Positions 13,996 through 21,411 of a stretch of DNA of 37,644 nt are shown here, in pieces. The notes below the pieces were generated by a model. It worked only from the letters and a program-made list of their open reading frames with translations, was not told where the DNA came from and did not search any database. Numbering within the stretch: position 1 is the first letter of the stretch; every line of letters begins with the position of its first letter. The stretch is taken from NCBI GenBank assembly GCA_964640195.1, contig CAZXIC010000009.1:1-37644 (forward strand). Reading direction: 5' to 3'. The translations under genes were made by a program, and so were the position numbers. The DNA is from CAZXIC01 sp964640195 (GTDB lineage: Archaea > Iainarchaeota > Iainarchaeia > Iainarchaeales > GCA-2688035).

Positions 13996-14789
13996 TTCTT
14001 TTCCTTCCTTTCTTTTAAGTAAGGGCACCGGCCTTCGTTAGCTGTTCCATCCAAAATAGCCCTTATGAATTCGTTGCAGGACTTGAACCCGCATTTTCCG
14101 CAGTTCAGGTTTGGAAGCCTCGCTTTCAGTTCCTTGCCAAGCTGGTAACACTTCAATGTTTCTTCTGAATCGATTGTTTTGTTTCCATAGCAATAGCCAC
14201 AAACAGCGGTTGGCATGGAATGCTTCAATGTAAGCTTTCCTTTTATTTCATGGCTTTCTTTCACAGCTTCGGCTATGTCAACCGCGCCTTCTCCGGTTAG
14301 GCCGTTTGCTTCAATTATTGAAGCATTTTTGGCTACTTTTAGGACTCCTGCCCTAAAGATTTCCCTTTCAGCTTGTGAAATGAGGTCGCCTTTTGTTGTA
14401 ACAACAAGGTCAGCATGCGTTAGCAATGGCCCATAGCTTGAAGGCTTGCCAGCCAAAACGTTAAGAATGTTGATTGCAAGCCCCTCATTTAGGTAAGGCG
14501 AGCATCTCAGGCAAAGCCCAGCCGTTTCTATGATAATAAGGTCTTTGTCTTTGTGTTTTTCAATGATTTTTGGTATTTCCAATGCGGCGTAATGGTCTGG
14601 GCAAACATCGCCGGATATTTTCTTTTCAGTACTTATTCCAAACTTGTTTTTTATCAGTAAATCATCCTCTGTGGACAAGACATCAAATTTCGCGTAGTGA
14701 AGGCGCAGGTCTTTTAATTCTTGCATTGCGAATTTGATCACACTTGTTTTTCCGCTTCCAGGAGTTCCGCCAAAGATCGCTATCTTCAT
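13992..14789 (-). CDS. HypB/UreG-like P-loop GTPase with C-terminal Fe-S domain
   Basis: A 265-residue fusion. Residues 8-15 are the P-loop (GTPGSGKT), followed by VCPDHYAA, a Walker B-like LIIIETAGLCLRCSP, TKGDL (GTP specificity) and NGLTGEGAVDI. This is the architecture of the HypB/UreG/CooC-like metal-insertion NTPases. The last 60 residues carry CGYCYGN and CGKCGFKSC...RCPYL, similar to the FeS_4 domain of corrinoid Fe-S and Rnf proteins. It would couple GTP hydrolysis to metal or cluster delivery, but the client is unknown. The ATG at 14789 overlaps the ABC ATPase stop, so the three genes are coupled. It is not a canonical HypB: the His-rich or CxxCGC metal-binding N-terminus is missing. 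Confidence 0.85.
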   Translation of the reverse strand: MKIAIFGGTPGSGKTSVIKFAMQELKDLRLHYAKFDVLSTEDDLLIKNKFGISTEKKISGDVCPDHYAALEIPKIIEKHKDKDLIIIETAGLCLRCSPYLNEGLAINILNVLAGKPSSYGPLLTHADLVVTTKGDLISQAEREIFRAGVLKVAKNASIIEANGLTGEGAVDIAEAVKESHEIKGKLTLKHSMPTAVCGYCYGNKTIDSEETLKCYQLGKELKARLPNLNCGKCGFKSCNEFIRAILDGTANEGRCPYLKERKEKK

Positions 14790-15595
14790 TTTTCTGCCCC
14801 CACCGGTGTGCATATCAGCCTTAATTCTTCCACTTTCTTGCCTTTTCTCACCTCTTCTCTGACATCCAAGAGGTAGTTGTTAATCCAGGAAAGATAGTTT
14901 GCAATTCCCTTCTCCTTGACTGAGGTGTAGAGAATGTTGCTTATAGCGCCGTTTTTCATGACAAGCCTTTTGTCTGTATCTAATGCAAGAATTGGGTTAT
15001 GTGTTACCAAGAAGACTATTTTTCCTTTTTTGATTAGCAGGTCAAGGGCTTCCTTGATTCTTATGCCAGCGTTCTCTATTTCATCTATTAGGATGATTGG
15101 TGACTCGCTGACATAAGCAAGGTCTGCAACCATCAGGGCTCTTGACTGCCCTCCTGACAAGATTAATAGATTGGTGTTTTTGCTTATTTCTTCCCCGGTT
15201 ATAGTGTTTGCAGCTTTTATTATTTTTTCAACCAACTCTTTTGTGCTTTGTTTTGACCTGTGCTTGCCTCTTGTCATTAAGTGGCTTTCCAAAAAACTTT
15301 GGACTGTTGTGTCGGTCATAAAGTTCATGTGTTGAGTGAGATAGCCGATTATTTTTCTTGCTGGGTCTATTTTAAGGTCTTTCTGAACCTTGCTGTCATT
15401 TATTAAAATTTTTCTCTTTGTTTTTGTTTCGCCTTGACTGAGCTTTTCAATGTCGTACAGCAATTGGCTCTTTCCCGAACCCGTTGGGCCAACTATGCCG
15501 ATTTTTTGACCTGCCAATATCTCAATCTTTTCGAAGGGTTCTTTTTCTCCCTGCTTGCTGTTGCCGGGAAAAATAGTCATTTTTTCAATCTTCAT
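14786..15595 (-). CDS. Soluble ABC-type ATPase without membrane partner
   Basis: A 269-residue ATPase: Walker A GPTGSGKS (36-43), signature LSGGQ (146-150), Walker B ILIDE (168-172) and H-loop VTHNP. No permease gene is near. The C-terminal 60 residues (SWINNYLLDVREEVRKG) are not the usual transporter type. Stand-alone ABC ATPases linked to GTPases and Fe-S proteins occur in methanogens, where AtwA-type proteins take part in ATP-dependent activation of methyl-CoM reductase. An activation or assembly role, not transport, is therefore likely here (inference). It is coupled to the GTPase by a four-base overlap and follows the thioredoxin by 12 bases. Confidence 0.82.
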   Translation of the reverse strand: MKIEKMTIFPGNSKQGEKEPFEKIEILAGQKIGIVGPTGSGKSQLLYDIEKLSQGETKTKRKILINDSKVQKDLKIDPARKIIGYLTQHMNFMTDTTVQSFLESHLMTRGKHRSKQSTKELVEKIIKAANTITGEEISKNTNLLILSGGQSRALMVADLAYVSESPIILIDEIENAGIRIKEALDLLIKKGKIVFLVTHNPILALDTDKRLVMKNGAISNILYTSVKEKGIANYLSWINNYLLDVREEVRKGKKVEELRLICTPVGAEK

Positions 15596-15607
15596 TTTTA
15601 ACTGCCT

Positions 15608-16015
15608 TCAGATGTTTTTGCGAAGCCATTGTTCAACAGTGGTTTCTGGCAAAGCGCCGATGAATTCGTTGGTTACCTTGCCATTCTTGAACATTTTCAC
15701 TGCAGGAATGCTTGAAATATTGTATTTTGCACTTGTAAGAGGGCTTTCGTCAACGTTTACTTTTGCTAAAACAAATTTGCCCCTGAATTCATTGGCGAAC
15801 TTTTCAAGAGTAGGGGAAAGCATGAGGCAGGGCATGCACCAACTCGCCCAAAAGTCAACCACTACCGGAACAGTTTTGCTTTTTTCAATTACCTCTTTTT
15901 CAAAATTGCTGTCGTTTGCTTCAATCTCCAATTTTTTCACCTCTTTTTTCCTAACCTCTTCTTGCATTTTCCTTAATTTCTCTGTCTTGATTCTTTCTGC
16001 TTCCTCATCCTGCAC
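15608..16015 (-). CDS. Thioredoxin with N-terminal coiled-coil extension (WCMPC)
   Basis: A 135-residue protein. Residues 1-35 are a highly charged helix (EEAERIKTEKLRKMQEEV). A full thioredoxin domain follows with VVVDFWASWC60-M-P-C63, VNVDESPL, cis-proline SSIPAVKMF and a C-terminal helix. The central Met in WCMPC replaces Gly of WCGPC. A GTG start at 16015 is supported by a Shine-Dalgarno GGAG ten bases upstream; an internal ATG (15967) would remove most of the helix. It is the first gene of the redox operon and a second possible FTR client. Confidence 0.9.
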   Translation of the reverse strand: MQDEEAERIKTEKLRKMQEEVRKKEVKKLEIEANDSNFEKEVIEKSKTVPVVVDFWASWCMPCLMLSPTLEKFANEFRGKFVLAKVNVDESPLTSAKYNISSIPAVKMFKNGKVTNEFIGALPETTVEQWLRKNI

Positions 16016-16093
16016 AGGTTTTCACTCCGAAAATCCGTTAAACCTTCCTTTTTGCTCTGATTAAACATTTTACACCGGCTACTCTAACTGGCT

Positions 16094-16690
16094 TCATTTT
16101 TTAACGCCTCTCAAAACATATAATGCTGCAGTTTTCTTATCAGTTGAATCAAATGTCCTTTTACCTTCTATCCCCAAACAGTAACCGCCTTCAATTGAAA
16201 AGAATTTTTCAGCCTCTTTTTTGATTTCCCTTAGATTGGTGTGCTTTATTCTTCTAAAGTATGAATCCTTTTTTCGCACATGTTCCTTAAAGTATTTGGA
16301 TTCTGGATTCAAAACCAAAGCAAGGACCTTCCCCCTCATGCCTAACACCCTGGCAGCTTCAGCAACCGCTTTTTTGAGATTGCCTATAAATAGCAGGCTT
16401 GTTACAAACAAAACACAGTCAAAGGAATTGTTTGCAAACTGCATTTTTTCCGCACTTCCTTTAACCACTTCAATTTTTCCGCGGCTCTGTGCAAGCATTT
16501 CCCTGTTCTGCTCCAAGCCGATAACCTCTGCTTTCCCCACTTGCTTCAACCTGCTTTCAAGGAAAGCAGGACCGCAGCCAACACTCAAGATTTTTTTACA
16601 GTCCTTTAATTCAGTTGCTACAAGCTGTCCTTCCCTTTCCAGCACTTCTTTTCCAAAGCCTGTCCTATAAAAGTCGCTGTAGCGCCTCAT
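16094..16690 (-). CDS. Class I SAM-dependent methyltransferase
   Basis: A 198-residue methyltransferase: motif I ILSVGCGPAFLESRL, motif II VIGLEQNREML, GSAEKMQFANNSFDCVLF (motif IV) and RVLGMRGKVLALV. It is of the UbiE/Methyltransf_11 type, with no substrate assignable. The start overlaps the stop of the thiamine-binding gene (ATGA at 16690), so the two are co-translated. About 80 bases separate it from the redox operon's thioredoxin, which may or may not share its transcript. Confidence 0.82.
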   Translation of the reverse strand: MRRYSDFYRTGFGKEVLEREGQLVATELKDCKKILSVGCGPAFLESRLKQVGKAEVIGLEQNREMLAQSRGKIEVVKGSAEKMQFANNSFDCVLFVTSLLFIGNLKKAVAEAARVLGMRGKVLALVLNPESKYFKEHVRKKDSYFRRIKHTNLREIKKEAEKFFSIEGGYCLGIEGKRTFDSTDKKTAALYVLRGVKK

Positions 16691-16992
16691 TGCCTCCCCT
16701 GCCCCCTAACTGCTTTGGTTTTTCTTTCAATGCTGCTTTCTTTGTCTCTCCTTTCATCAATTCTAACAGAGGTTACAACCCTTTCTGCCCCTGCTTTAAA
16801 TACAGCATTGTGCGCTCTTTCAATTGCAGTGAAAGCATTCTTCAAGTTAGATGCCTCAAAAATTGTTCCCATGCCCGTTAACTCTGCTTTAATGTTCAAT
16901 TCTTCAAGCGCATTAACTGCTGCCGCGACATACTTGCTTACGCTTGGTGTTTTAGTTCCAATTGGAATAACAGCGAATTCAACCACAATCAT
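16687..16992 (-). CDS. MTH1187/YkoF-type thiamine-binding protein (UPF0045)
   Basis: A 101-residue ferredoxin-like-fold protein: MIVVEFAVIPIGTKTPSVSKYV, LTGMGTIFEA, and AERVVTSVRIDERRDKE near the end. This pattern defines the MTH1187/UPF0045 family, whose members form tetramers that bind thiamine or related ligands. A role in thiamine sensing or delivery is family-based. The ATG at 16992 is the only sensible start. It heads a two-gene unit with the methyltransferase. Confidence 0.9.
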   Translation of the reverse strand: MIVVEFAVIPIGTKTPSVSKYVAAAVNALEELNIKAELTGMGTIFEASNLKNAFTAIERAHNAVFKAGAERVVTSVRIDERRDKESSIERKTKAVRGQGRQ

Positions 16993-17040
16993 GATAGTTG
17001 CCTCTTAACAAAACATTTCTATGAAGCAAACGCTTCCACC

Positions 17041-17802
17041 TCAGTTCTCAGAAGGCCTCCTTTGCAATGTTTCTCGCAAATCCAATGCCTTTGCAACAGG
17101 CTTTTCTGCATCGTAAACTGAAATAGCGTTCAAGCCCTTGAATTTCTCCTTAATCAAACCGATTTCCTTTCTTGAAAGTGGTTTAACAGGGCATTTCCTC
17201 AAAGGCGTGTTTACCTGCACTTCATCTGCTTTCATTTCCCCTATGAGAGAAGCCATTTCTTTTCCCTTTCCCCCGTTTTGCGCAACAAACATCATCTGCA
17301 ATGCGAGTTTTCCCCTGAACCCTTTCCTGAATTTTTTTAGGGCAGCAAGTGTTTGCTCAAAGCTGATTCCGGGTACAGGTCGGTTTATTTCCTGGAAAAG
17401 CTGTTCGTTGCACGCATCCAATTTTGCGCAAACGGTGTCAAACGCTTGCAGCTGTTTTCGCACCTGTTCTAAGTAAAGCAGCGAACTGTTTGTTAAAATG
17501 GCAATTGGCAGGCTCGAATTTTTCCTCACCATTTCTGCAATTTCAGCAAGGTTTAATGCAAGTGTCGGCTCACCCATTCCAGAAAACGTTATTACATCTG
17601 GCTTTATTTTCTGCAGTGCCTGCTGCAATTCCTCCTCAACTTTTCCCACCCCCACAAACTCCTTTCTCTCAGCCGTTTTGTTTTCTGTCCTGCCGAGCTG
17701 GCAGTAAGTGCAGTCAAAGGAGCAGGCTTTCTCACAAATTGGGTCAATTCCGAGGCTTCTCCCTAAGCGCCAGCTTGGCACGGGACCATAAACTGTTTTC
17801 AT
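17041..17802 (-). CDS. Radical SAM protein (COG0731-like)
   Basis: A 253-residue enzyme with radical-SAM cysteines C27-x3-C31-x2-C34 (CSFDCTYCQLG), then TFSGMGEPTLALNL (SAM-binding GEP motif) and AILTNSSLLYL. The start MKTVYGPVPSWRLGRSLGIDP is characteristic of the archaeal and bacterial 'PVPSRRLGRSLG' family. It lacks extra C-terminal clusters. The reaction is unknown; some relatives sit with thiolation or cofactor genes. It follows the J-domain gene with no gap (start 17802, previous stop 17803). Confidence 0.9.
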   Translation of the reverse strand: MKTVYGPVPSWRLGRSLGIDPICEKACSFDCTYCQLGRTENKTAERKEFVGVGKVEEELQQALQKIKPDVITFSGMGEPTLALNLAEIAEMVRKNSSLPIAILTNSSLLYLEQVRKQLQAFDTVCAKLDACNEQLFQEINRPVPGISFEQTLAALKKFRKGFRGKLALQMMFVAQNGGKGKEMASLIGEMKADEVQVNTPLRKCPVKPLSRKEIGLIKEKFKGLNAISVYDAEKPVAKALDLRETLQRRPSEN

Positions 17803-18150
17803 TTATTTCCCCTTTTTCTTGATTTGATTAGGGTTCCCCCAAATCGGGTCATTTCCAAACTGTTGGAACCACCACTTATCATAGTCTTCAAACATATCCT
17901 GTTTTTCAAGTGCTTCCCGTTCAAAGGAAATCTTGTAATTTTCGCAGTAAGCTGCAATCGCTGCAAAGGCTTCATTGATTTCCTGCATTCTCTTCTTGCA
18001 TTCCTCAACATTTTTCCTGCACTTATCTGGATGCCATTGCTTTGCCAACCATTTGTAATTTTCTTTAATCAATTTTATGCTGGCTTGTTCCGGCAAGTCC
18101 AGAATTTTTCTTGCCCAATCAATTTTCTCAAAAGAACGCTTTTCCTTCAT
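17803..18150 (-). CDS. J-domain (DnaJ-like) protein
   Basis: A 115-residue protein with a J domain spanning about residues 12-75: helix II IKENYKWLAKQWH40-P-D42 and helix III with CKKRMQEINEAFAAI. There is no Gly/Phe region or zinc domain. The C-terminal 40 residues (DMFEDYDKWWFQQFGND) are aromatic and acidic. It should stimulate an Hsp70 partner, but no dnaK is nearby. Two cysteines inside the domain (DKC, EEC) are unusual. Adjacent to a radical SAM gene, it may help assemble an Fe-S protein, by analogy with HscB (inference). Confidence 0.85.
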   Translation of the reverse strand: MKEKRSFEKIDWARKILDLPEQASIKLIKENYKWLAKQWHPDKCRKNVEECKKRMQEINEAFAAIAAYCENYKISFEREALEKQDMFEDYDKWWFQQFGNDPIWGNPNQIKKKGK

Positions 18151-18155
18151 TCAAA

Positions 18156-18809
18156 TCACCTAAAATTGAATTCGGCGCCTGCAGCGCATTCAGCAAACGC
18201 TTTTGGAAAGAGCCTTGCGATTTCTGCGTTGTGCTGCGTGCAGTGCGTAGCAGCAATCAATTCAATCCCCTGTAATGCATTAAAGTCGCTGAATCCATGG
18301 AAGCCGCCGATGACGGCATGGATTTTTCCGAACTGCTTTGCTTTTTCCAATATCTGCGTCAGGCCAGGGTGAGAGCATCCGGTTAAGACAACAAAGCCAT
18401 TTGCTGTTTTCACTGCAAGGCTTTGCTCGTCCATTGAATTGCTTAGCTTGCCGGTTGAATAAATTTCTTCATTTATTCTCATTTCCCTGTTCACTTCAAC
18501 CAATTCCACTTTTGCCTTGATTCTTTCCTTTGTTTCTTGCGAAAAGCTGTCCAACGCAAACACCTTCAGGCTGCTGTTTTGCAGAATCCAATCTAATCCT
18601 CCAGTATGGTCAAAGTGGTCGTGGGACAAAACCAACTTGCTTATTTGCTTTGGCTTTATGCCGAACCTTTCCGCATTGAAAGCCAGAACCTTGATGCTTG
18701 CCCCTGTATCAAACAAAACCTTTTCTTTTCCCTCAACCAGGCAGCTGAAGCCCCACTCTGCCTTAAAGCCTTTTATTGCCTGGTTGTCAACCAGGATTTT
18801 CAGCTTCAT
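18156..18809 (-). CDS. MBL-fold metallohydrolase (COG1237-like)
   Basis: A 217-residue metallo-beta-lactamase-fold protein. The metal site is H63-D-H65-F-D67-H68 (SHDHFDHTGG), with later ligands in GCSHPG, the GGFHGF loop and ATHCTQHN. This is the COG1237 branch, named for dihydropterin-ribofuranosylaminobenzene phosphate synthases but biochemically diverse. Substrate unknown. The start overlaps the DUF1847 stop by four bases; the J-domain gene follows after five bases. Confidence 0.88.
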   Translation of the reverse strand: MKLKILVDNQAIKGFKAEWGFSCLVEGKEKVLFDTGASIKVLAFNAERFGIKPKQISKLVLSHDHFDHTGGLDWILQNSSLKVFALDSFSQETKERIKAKVELVEVNREMRINEEIYSTGKLSNSMDEQSLAVKTANGFVVLTGCSHPGLTQILEKAKQFGKIHAVIGGFHGFSDFNALQGIELIAATHCTQHNAEIARLFPKAFAECAAGAEFNFR

Positions 18810-19384
18810 TCAAGCAACCCAAACCTATTTTTCCTGTAATACCTTGAGTAAATCGCTCCCAAAGGGTTGTGCGCCAGAACCCTGTCCTTGACAACTAGCG
18901 TAGTAACAGGCGCTTCTGAATGCTTTGAAAAGAGAATGTCGTGACCCATGCACAACCCGCAGGCGATGTTCAAGTCTGTTTTCTTTTCATTCAACACTTC
19001 TGCCTGCCCAATCGGATTGCAAGTTGCCTCAAACCGCCCTGGCTTGATATTCGGCAAGCCGAACTCTTTCTTATCAATGCCGCAGACCTTGCAGCATACA
19101 CTGTACACGGTGAATTCTTTTCCCAGAATCCCGCTTATGGTTCTCGCTTCCTCTTGCAGACCAATGCAAAAAGCCAGCCCCAGTTTTTTGTACTTCATTT
19201 TTTTGCAGAACTCAATCAGTTCCTCCAACCTCGTCAGCTTCATGTAATGGCTTGCTTCCAAACCACTGGCTGTTTCCATAATCCTTTTATCCTCACCGGT
19301 GTATTTTTTCCTGATGGCTTGCCCAATGGCGGTGCAATCCTTTCCCTCATAGCATTTCTTTTCATCACATTCCGCGCATTTCAT
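18806..19384 (-). CDS. DUF1847 family cysteine-rich protein
   Basis: A 192-residue protein with N-terminal MKCAECDEKKCYEGKDC, then GLAFCIGLQEEA, SVCCKVCGI, ATCNPIGQAEVLN and NIACGLCMGHD. These many conserved cysteines are the DUF1847 pattern and probably bind a metal or Fe-S centre. The function is unknown. A very strong Shine-Dalgarno (GGAGGAGGGAGGA) precedes the ATG at 19384. It is translationally coupled to the MBL hydrolase. Confidence 0.9.
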   Translation of the reverse strand: MKCAECDEKKCYEGKDCTAIGQAIRKKYTGEDKRIMETASGLEASHYMKLTRLEELIEFCKKMKYKKLGLAFCIGLQEEARTISGILGKEFTVYSVCCKVCGIDKKEFGLPNIKPGRFEATCNPIGQAEVLNEKKTDLNIACGLCMGHDILFSKHSEAPVTTLVVKDRVLAHNPLGAIYSRYYRKNRFGLLE

Positions 19385-19412
19385 TTTCCTCCCTCCTCCC
19401 GATTTCGCTAAT

Positions 19413-19811
19413 CTAAAACCGCCTTTCTTTAAAGCCGTGCAATTTTGTCAGCAGGCTTTGTTTGCTTATCTTGAACAGGTGGCTTCTACATTTACAGTCG
19501 CTGCATCCAAAGCCCGGCACAGGAAGCCCAATTTTTGCTATTGCATTCGCTGTTTCGCATTCCTCTTTTTTCCCCGAATGTTTTGCAAAGACCTTTTGCA
19601 ACTCAGCCGCCGGGGAGGAAAGGAGGTAGTCAACATGCCAAAACATTTTCTTCTCCTTTCTGGCATGCCTTTCAATTCTTTTTTCCAGGCTGTTCATTGC
19701 TGAGCCGACATAGGCGTAATCCCCTTTCCCAAACACGGTTTTTCCCAGGGAACCAACCCCTATCTCGCTGTCTTTGCATAAGCTGATGAGCAACACATAC
19801 GTTCCCCTCAA
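19413..19811 (-). CDS. GIY-YIG nuclease-like protein (DUF123)
   Basis: A 132-residue protein: GTYVLLISL near the start, GKGDYAYVGSAMNSLEKRIERHAR (the YIG half and catalytic Arg), then FWHVDYLLSSP. This is the archaeal DUF123 family, related to GIY-YIG endonucleases. The first motif is degenerate (TYVLLI instead of GIY), as is normal here. The C-terminus contains CSDCKC, a possible zinc site. Start is TTG at 19811 with GAGGGG overlapping it. Confidence 0.87.
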   Translation of the reverse strand: MRGTYVLLISLCKDSEIGVGSLGKTVFGKGDYAYVGSAMNSLEKRIERHARKEKKMFWHVDYLLSSPAAELQKVFAKHSGKKEECETANAIAKIGLPVPGFGCSDCKCRSHLFKISKQSLLTKLHGFKERRF

Positions 19812-19826
19812 TCAAACACCCGTTGC

Positions 19827-20204
19827 TTATTCCCCGTGGCCGTCTTCTTTTTTCACTCCGTAGCCCCTGCCGCTTCCAGGCAGGCAACTACTTTCACCTT
19901 CTTCCAATTCGCCTTTTGCAAAGCGCTGCAGGGTCTCCTCCACGCTGCCTGACACTCCTAAAACAAGCCTGATTCCGTACTGCTGGCAGAACTGCTGTGC
20001 CCTGAAGCCGGCGCCGCCTGCAATCAGCACTTCAATGCCATTTTCCTGGAAAAAGCGCGGAAGGAAGCCTGTGCTGTGTCCTGGATTGTCAATCACTTCT
20101 TTCTTCACAACCTTGCCATTCTCCATTTCAGCAATTGTGAACTGCGGGCACCTCCCAAAATGCTGTGCAACATTTCCTGAATCGGTTGAAACAGCTACCT
20201 TCAT
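19827..20204 (-). CDS. NifX/NafY-like dinitrogenase iron-molybdenum cofactor-binding protein
   Basis: A 125-residue protein: MKVAVSTDSGNVAQHFGRCPQFTIAEM, with the HFGRC motif, then GIEVLIAGGAGFRAQQF and GVSGSVEETLQRFAKGEL. Nif-type relatives carry FeMo-cofactor precursors, but no nitrogenase genes are visible, so it probably handles another Fe-S or metal cluster. The C-terminal tail ends in SSCLPGSGRGYG and an acidic-basic run. It overlaps the upstream NifX-like gene by four bases, forming a pair. Confidence 0.9.
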   Translation of the reverse strand: MKVAVSTDSGNVAQHFGRCPQFTIAEMENGKVVKKEVIDNPGHSTGFLPRFFQENGIEVLIAGGAGFRAQQFCQQYGIRLVLGVSGSVEETLQRFAKGELEEGESSCLPGSGRGYGVKKEDGHGE

Positions 20205-20671
20205 TTCGCTCGCCTGCCTCTCCTTCTGCCTGCACCGCCTCCAAGCCCCGTGCCTGCGCCTCTTCCTGCCCCTCGCCCAGAACCAATTCCTTTTCCAGCG
20301 CCCATTCCAAAGTGCCCTGCAACACTGCTTGAACCCAATTCAGTAAGTTTTCCCGCAGCAAACAACTGTATTGCGCGCTGCACTGAAATGCCTGCAGCCT
20401 GAAAAACTTTTATCCTGCTCTGGTTCAAAACCATAAAAGCGTTTGGGCCAACATTGCCTGTAACCACAGCTTCAACTTGTTGCTCTGCAACAGCCTGCGC
20501 TGCTGCAATGCCTGCCCCCATTGCAGCCCCCATTGCAGGGTTTGGGATGAAGCGGCTTTCTTTCATTTCTTTTCCTTCAACTTCGGCAATTACAAAGCCA
20601 TTGCACCTGCCGAAAACTGGGTTAACCGGCTGGCTCAAGTCCCCGGATACTGCGCTAACAGCTATCTTCAT
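20201..20671 (-). CDS. NifX-like protein with Gly/Arg-rich tail
   Basis: A 156-residue protein with the same fold as the downstream gene: MKIAVSAVSGDLSQPVNPVFGRCNGFVIAEV (VFGRC motif), AVAEQQVEAVVTGNVGPNAFMVL and ISVQRAIQLFAAGKL. After about residue 120 a Gly/Arg-rich tail (GSGRGAGRGAG...) ends in RRRGRRAK. That tail resembles the low-complexity parts of the ArsR and DUF5320 proteins at 8333-9142, hinting that these proteins interact or share a partner. Confidence 0.88.
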   Translation of the reverse strand: MKIAVSAVSGDLSQPVNPVFGRCNGFVIAEVEGKEMKESRFIPNPAMGAAMGAGIAAAQAVAEQQVEAVVTGNVGPNAFMVLNQSRIKVFQAAGISVQRAIQLFAAGKLTELGSSSVAGHFGMGAGKGIGSGRGAGRGAGTGLGGGAGRRRGRRAK

Positions 20672-20686
20672 TCTTCAGCCTCCTTT

Positions 20687-20953
20687 TTATTTCGCCTTTT
20701 CCTCCAACAATTGCCTTCCATATCCCTTGAACCCGTAATAAGTTAAAGCCGCTGCTGTAAGAAGCAGAACAATCGCCAAGATATTCTCCCACTGCAGGAC
20801 AGCCAGAACAACAAAAAGCAGGGGAAAAACATAGCGCCTGTACCAGCACTGCTCAAGCGTGCCGGTGTAATAAAAAAACAGGGCGAAGACAAAAACCAGC
20901 ACTGTTTCCAGCGAAAGCCCCCATTCGCCCAGCTCAATAAAAACCGGCGGCAA
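20687..20953 (-). CDS. Small membrane protein, unknown
   Basis: An 88-residue protein with three hydrophobic segments (VLVFVFALFFYYTGTL, YVFPLLFVVLAVLQW, LAIVLLLTAAALTYYGF) and a short basic C-terminus. No family recognised. It starts at TTG 20953, immediately after the TrmO stop, and ends 15 bases before the NifX-like gene, so it is probably co-transcribed with both. Confidence 0.65.
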   Translation of the reverse strand: MPPVFIELGEWGLSLETVLVFVFALFFYYTGTLEQCWYRRYVFPLLFVVLAVLQWENILAIVLLLTAAALTYYGFKGYGRQLLEEKAK

Positions 20954-21406
20954 TCAGTTCACCTCGTCCTGCAGCTTTTCCTGCAGCCAGCCAATTCTGG
21001 CATTCTGCCTCTCATCAAAAGTTGGAACGTACGGCTTGATGTCAATTAAAGGCGTTTCATCCAACACATCAATTTCCTTTACAGCCAAAACATTTTTCTT
21101 CCTTCTTAGCAATTCAACGATTGACAATCCAATTGGGTTTGGCCTCCAAGGGGCTCTAGTTGCAAATAACCCCCTTGATTGTTTGTCCAAAAATGGTTTG
21201 ACTGTAAGTTTGTAATTCCTGGATTTGTGGAATACGTACAAAAGGATTATGTGTGAAAACCCCTCAATGTCCTTTAACCCTTCAGCATATTCATTAAACA
21301 CTTTCACTTTGCCCTCTGCATTCGATTTGAACGGCTGAATGGGTGTTTCCAAGGTTTTTTTAAAAGGGGAGTGAATTACCCCAATTGGTTCTATTTTATA
21401 ATCCAT
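20954..21406 (-). CDS. trmO: tRNA (N6-threonylcarbamoyladenosine(37)-N6)-methyltransferase TrmO
   Basis: A 150-residue UPF0066/TsaA-family protein: IEPIGVIHSPFKKTLETPIQP at the start, GFSHIILLYVFH, and the diagnostic FATRAPWRPNPIGLSIVEL followed by VLDETPLIDIKPYVPTFD. TrmO uses SAM to N6-methylate t6A37 in tRNA-Thr and relatives; archaeal members are inferred to do the same. The start ATG is at 21406, five bases after the CDF gene's stop. Confidence 0.92.
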   Translation of the reverse strand: MDYKIEPIGVIHSPFKKTLETPIQPFKSNAEGKVKVFNEYAEGLKDIEGFSHIILLYVFHKSRNYKLTVKPFLDKQSRGLFATRAPWRPNPIGLSIVELLRRKKNVLAVKEIDVLDETPLIDIKPYVPTFDERQNARIGWLQEKLQDEVN

Positions 21407-21411
21407 TCAAA

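Noticed and set aside
13992..14789. Calling the P-loop GTPase HypB because hypA is in the window
   Set aside because: It lacks the HypB N-terminal metal-binding segment, has an extra C-terminal Fe-S domain, and is 9 kb from hypA in a different operon.
16034..16097. A 19-codon frame starting at an ATGA overlap with the methyltransferase stop
   Set aside because: Too short, no recognisable motif, and the overlap motif is common by chance; no independent support for a peptide.
19827..20671. Evidence for nitrogen fixation from the NifX-like genes
   Set aside because: No nifHDK, nifE/N or nifB is visible; NifX-like proteins are widespread in non-fixing anaerobes and archaea.
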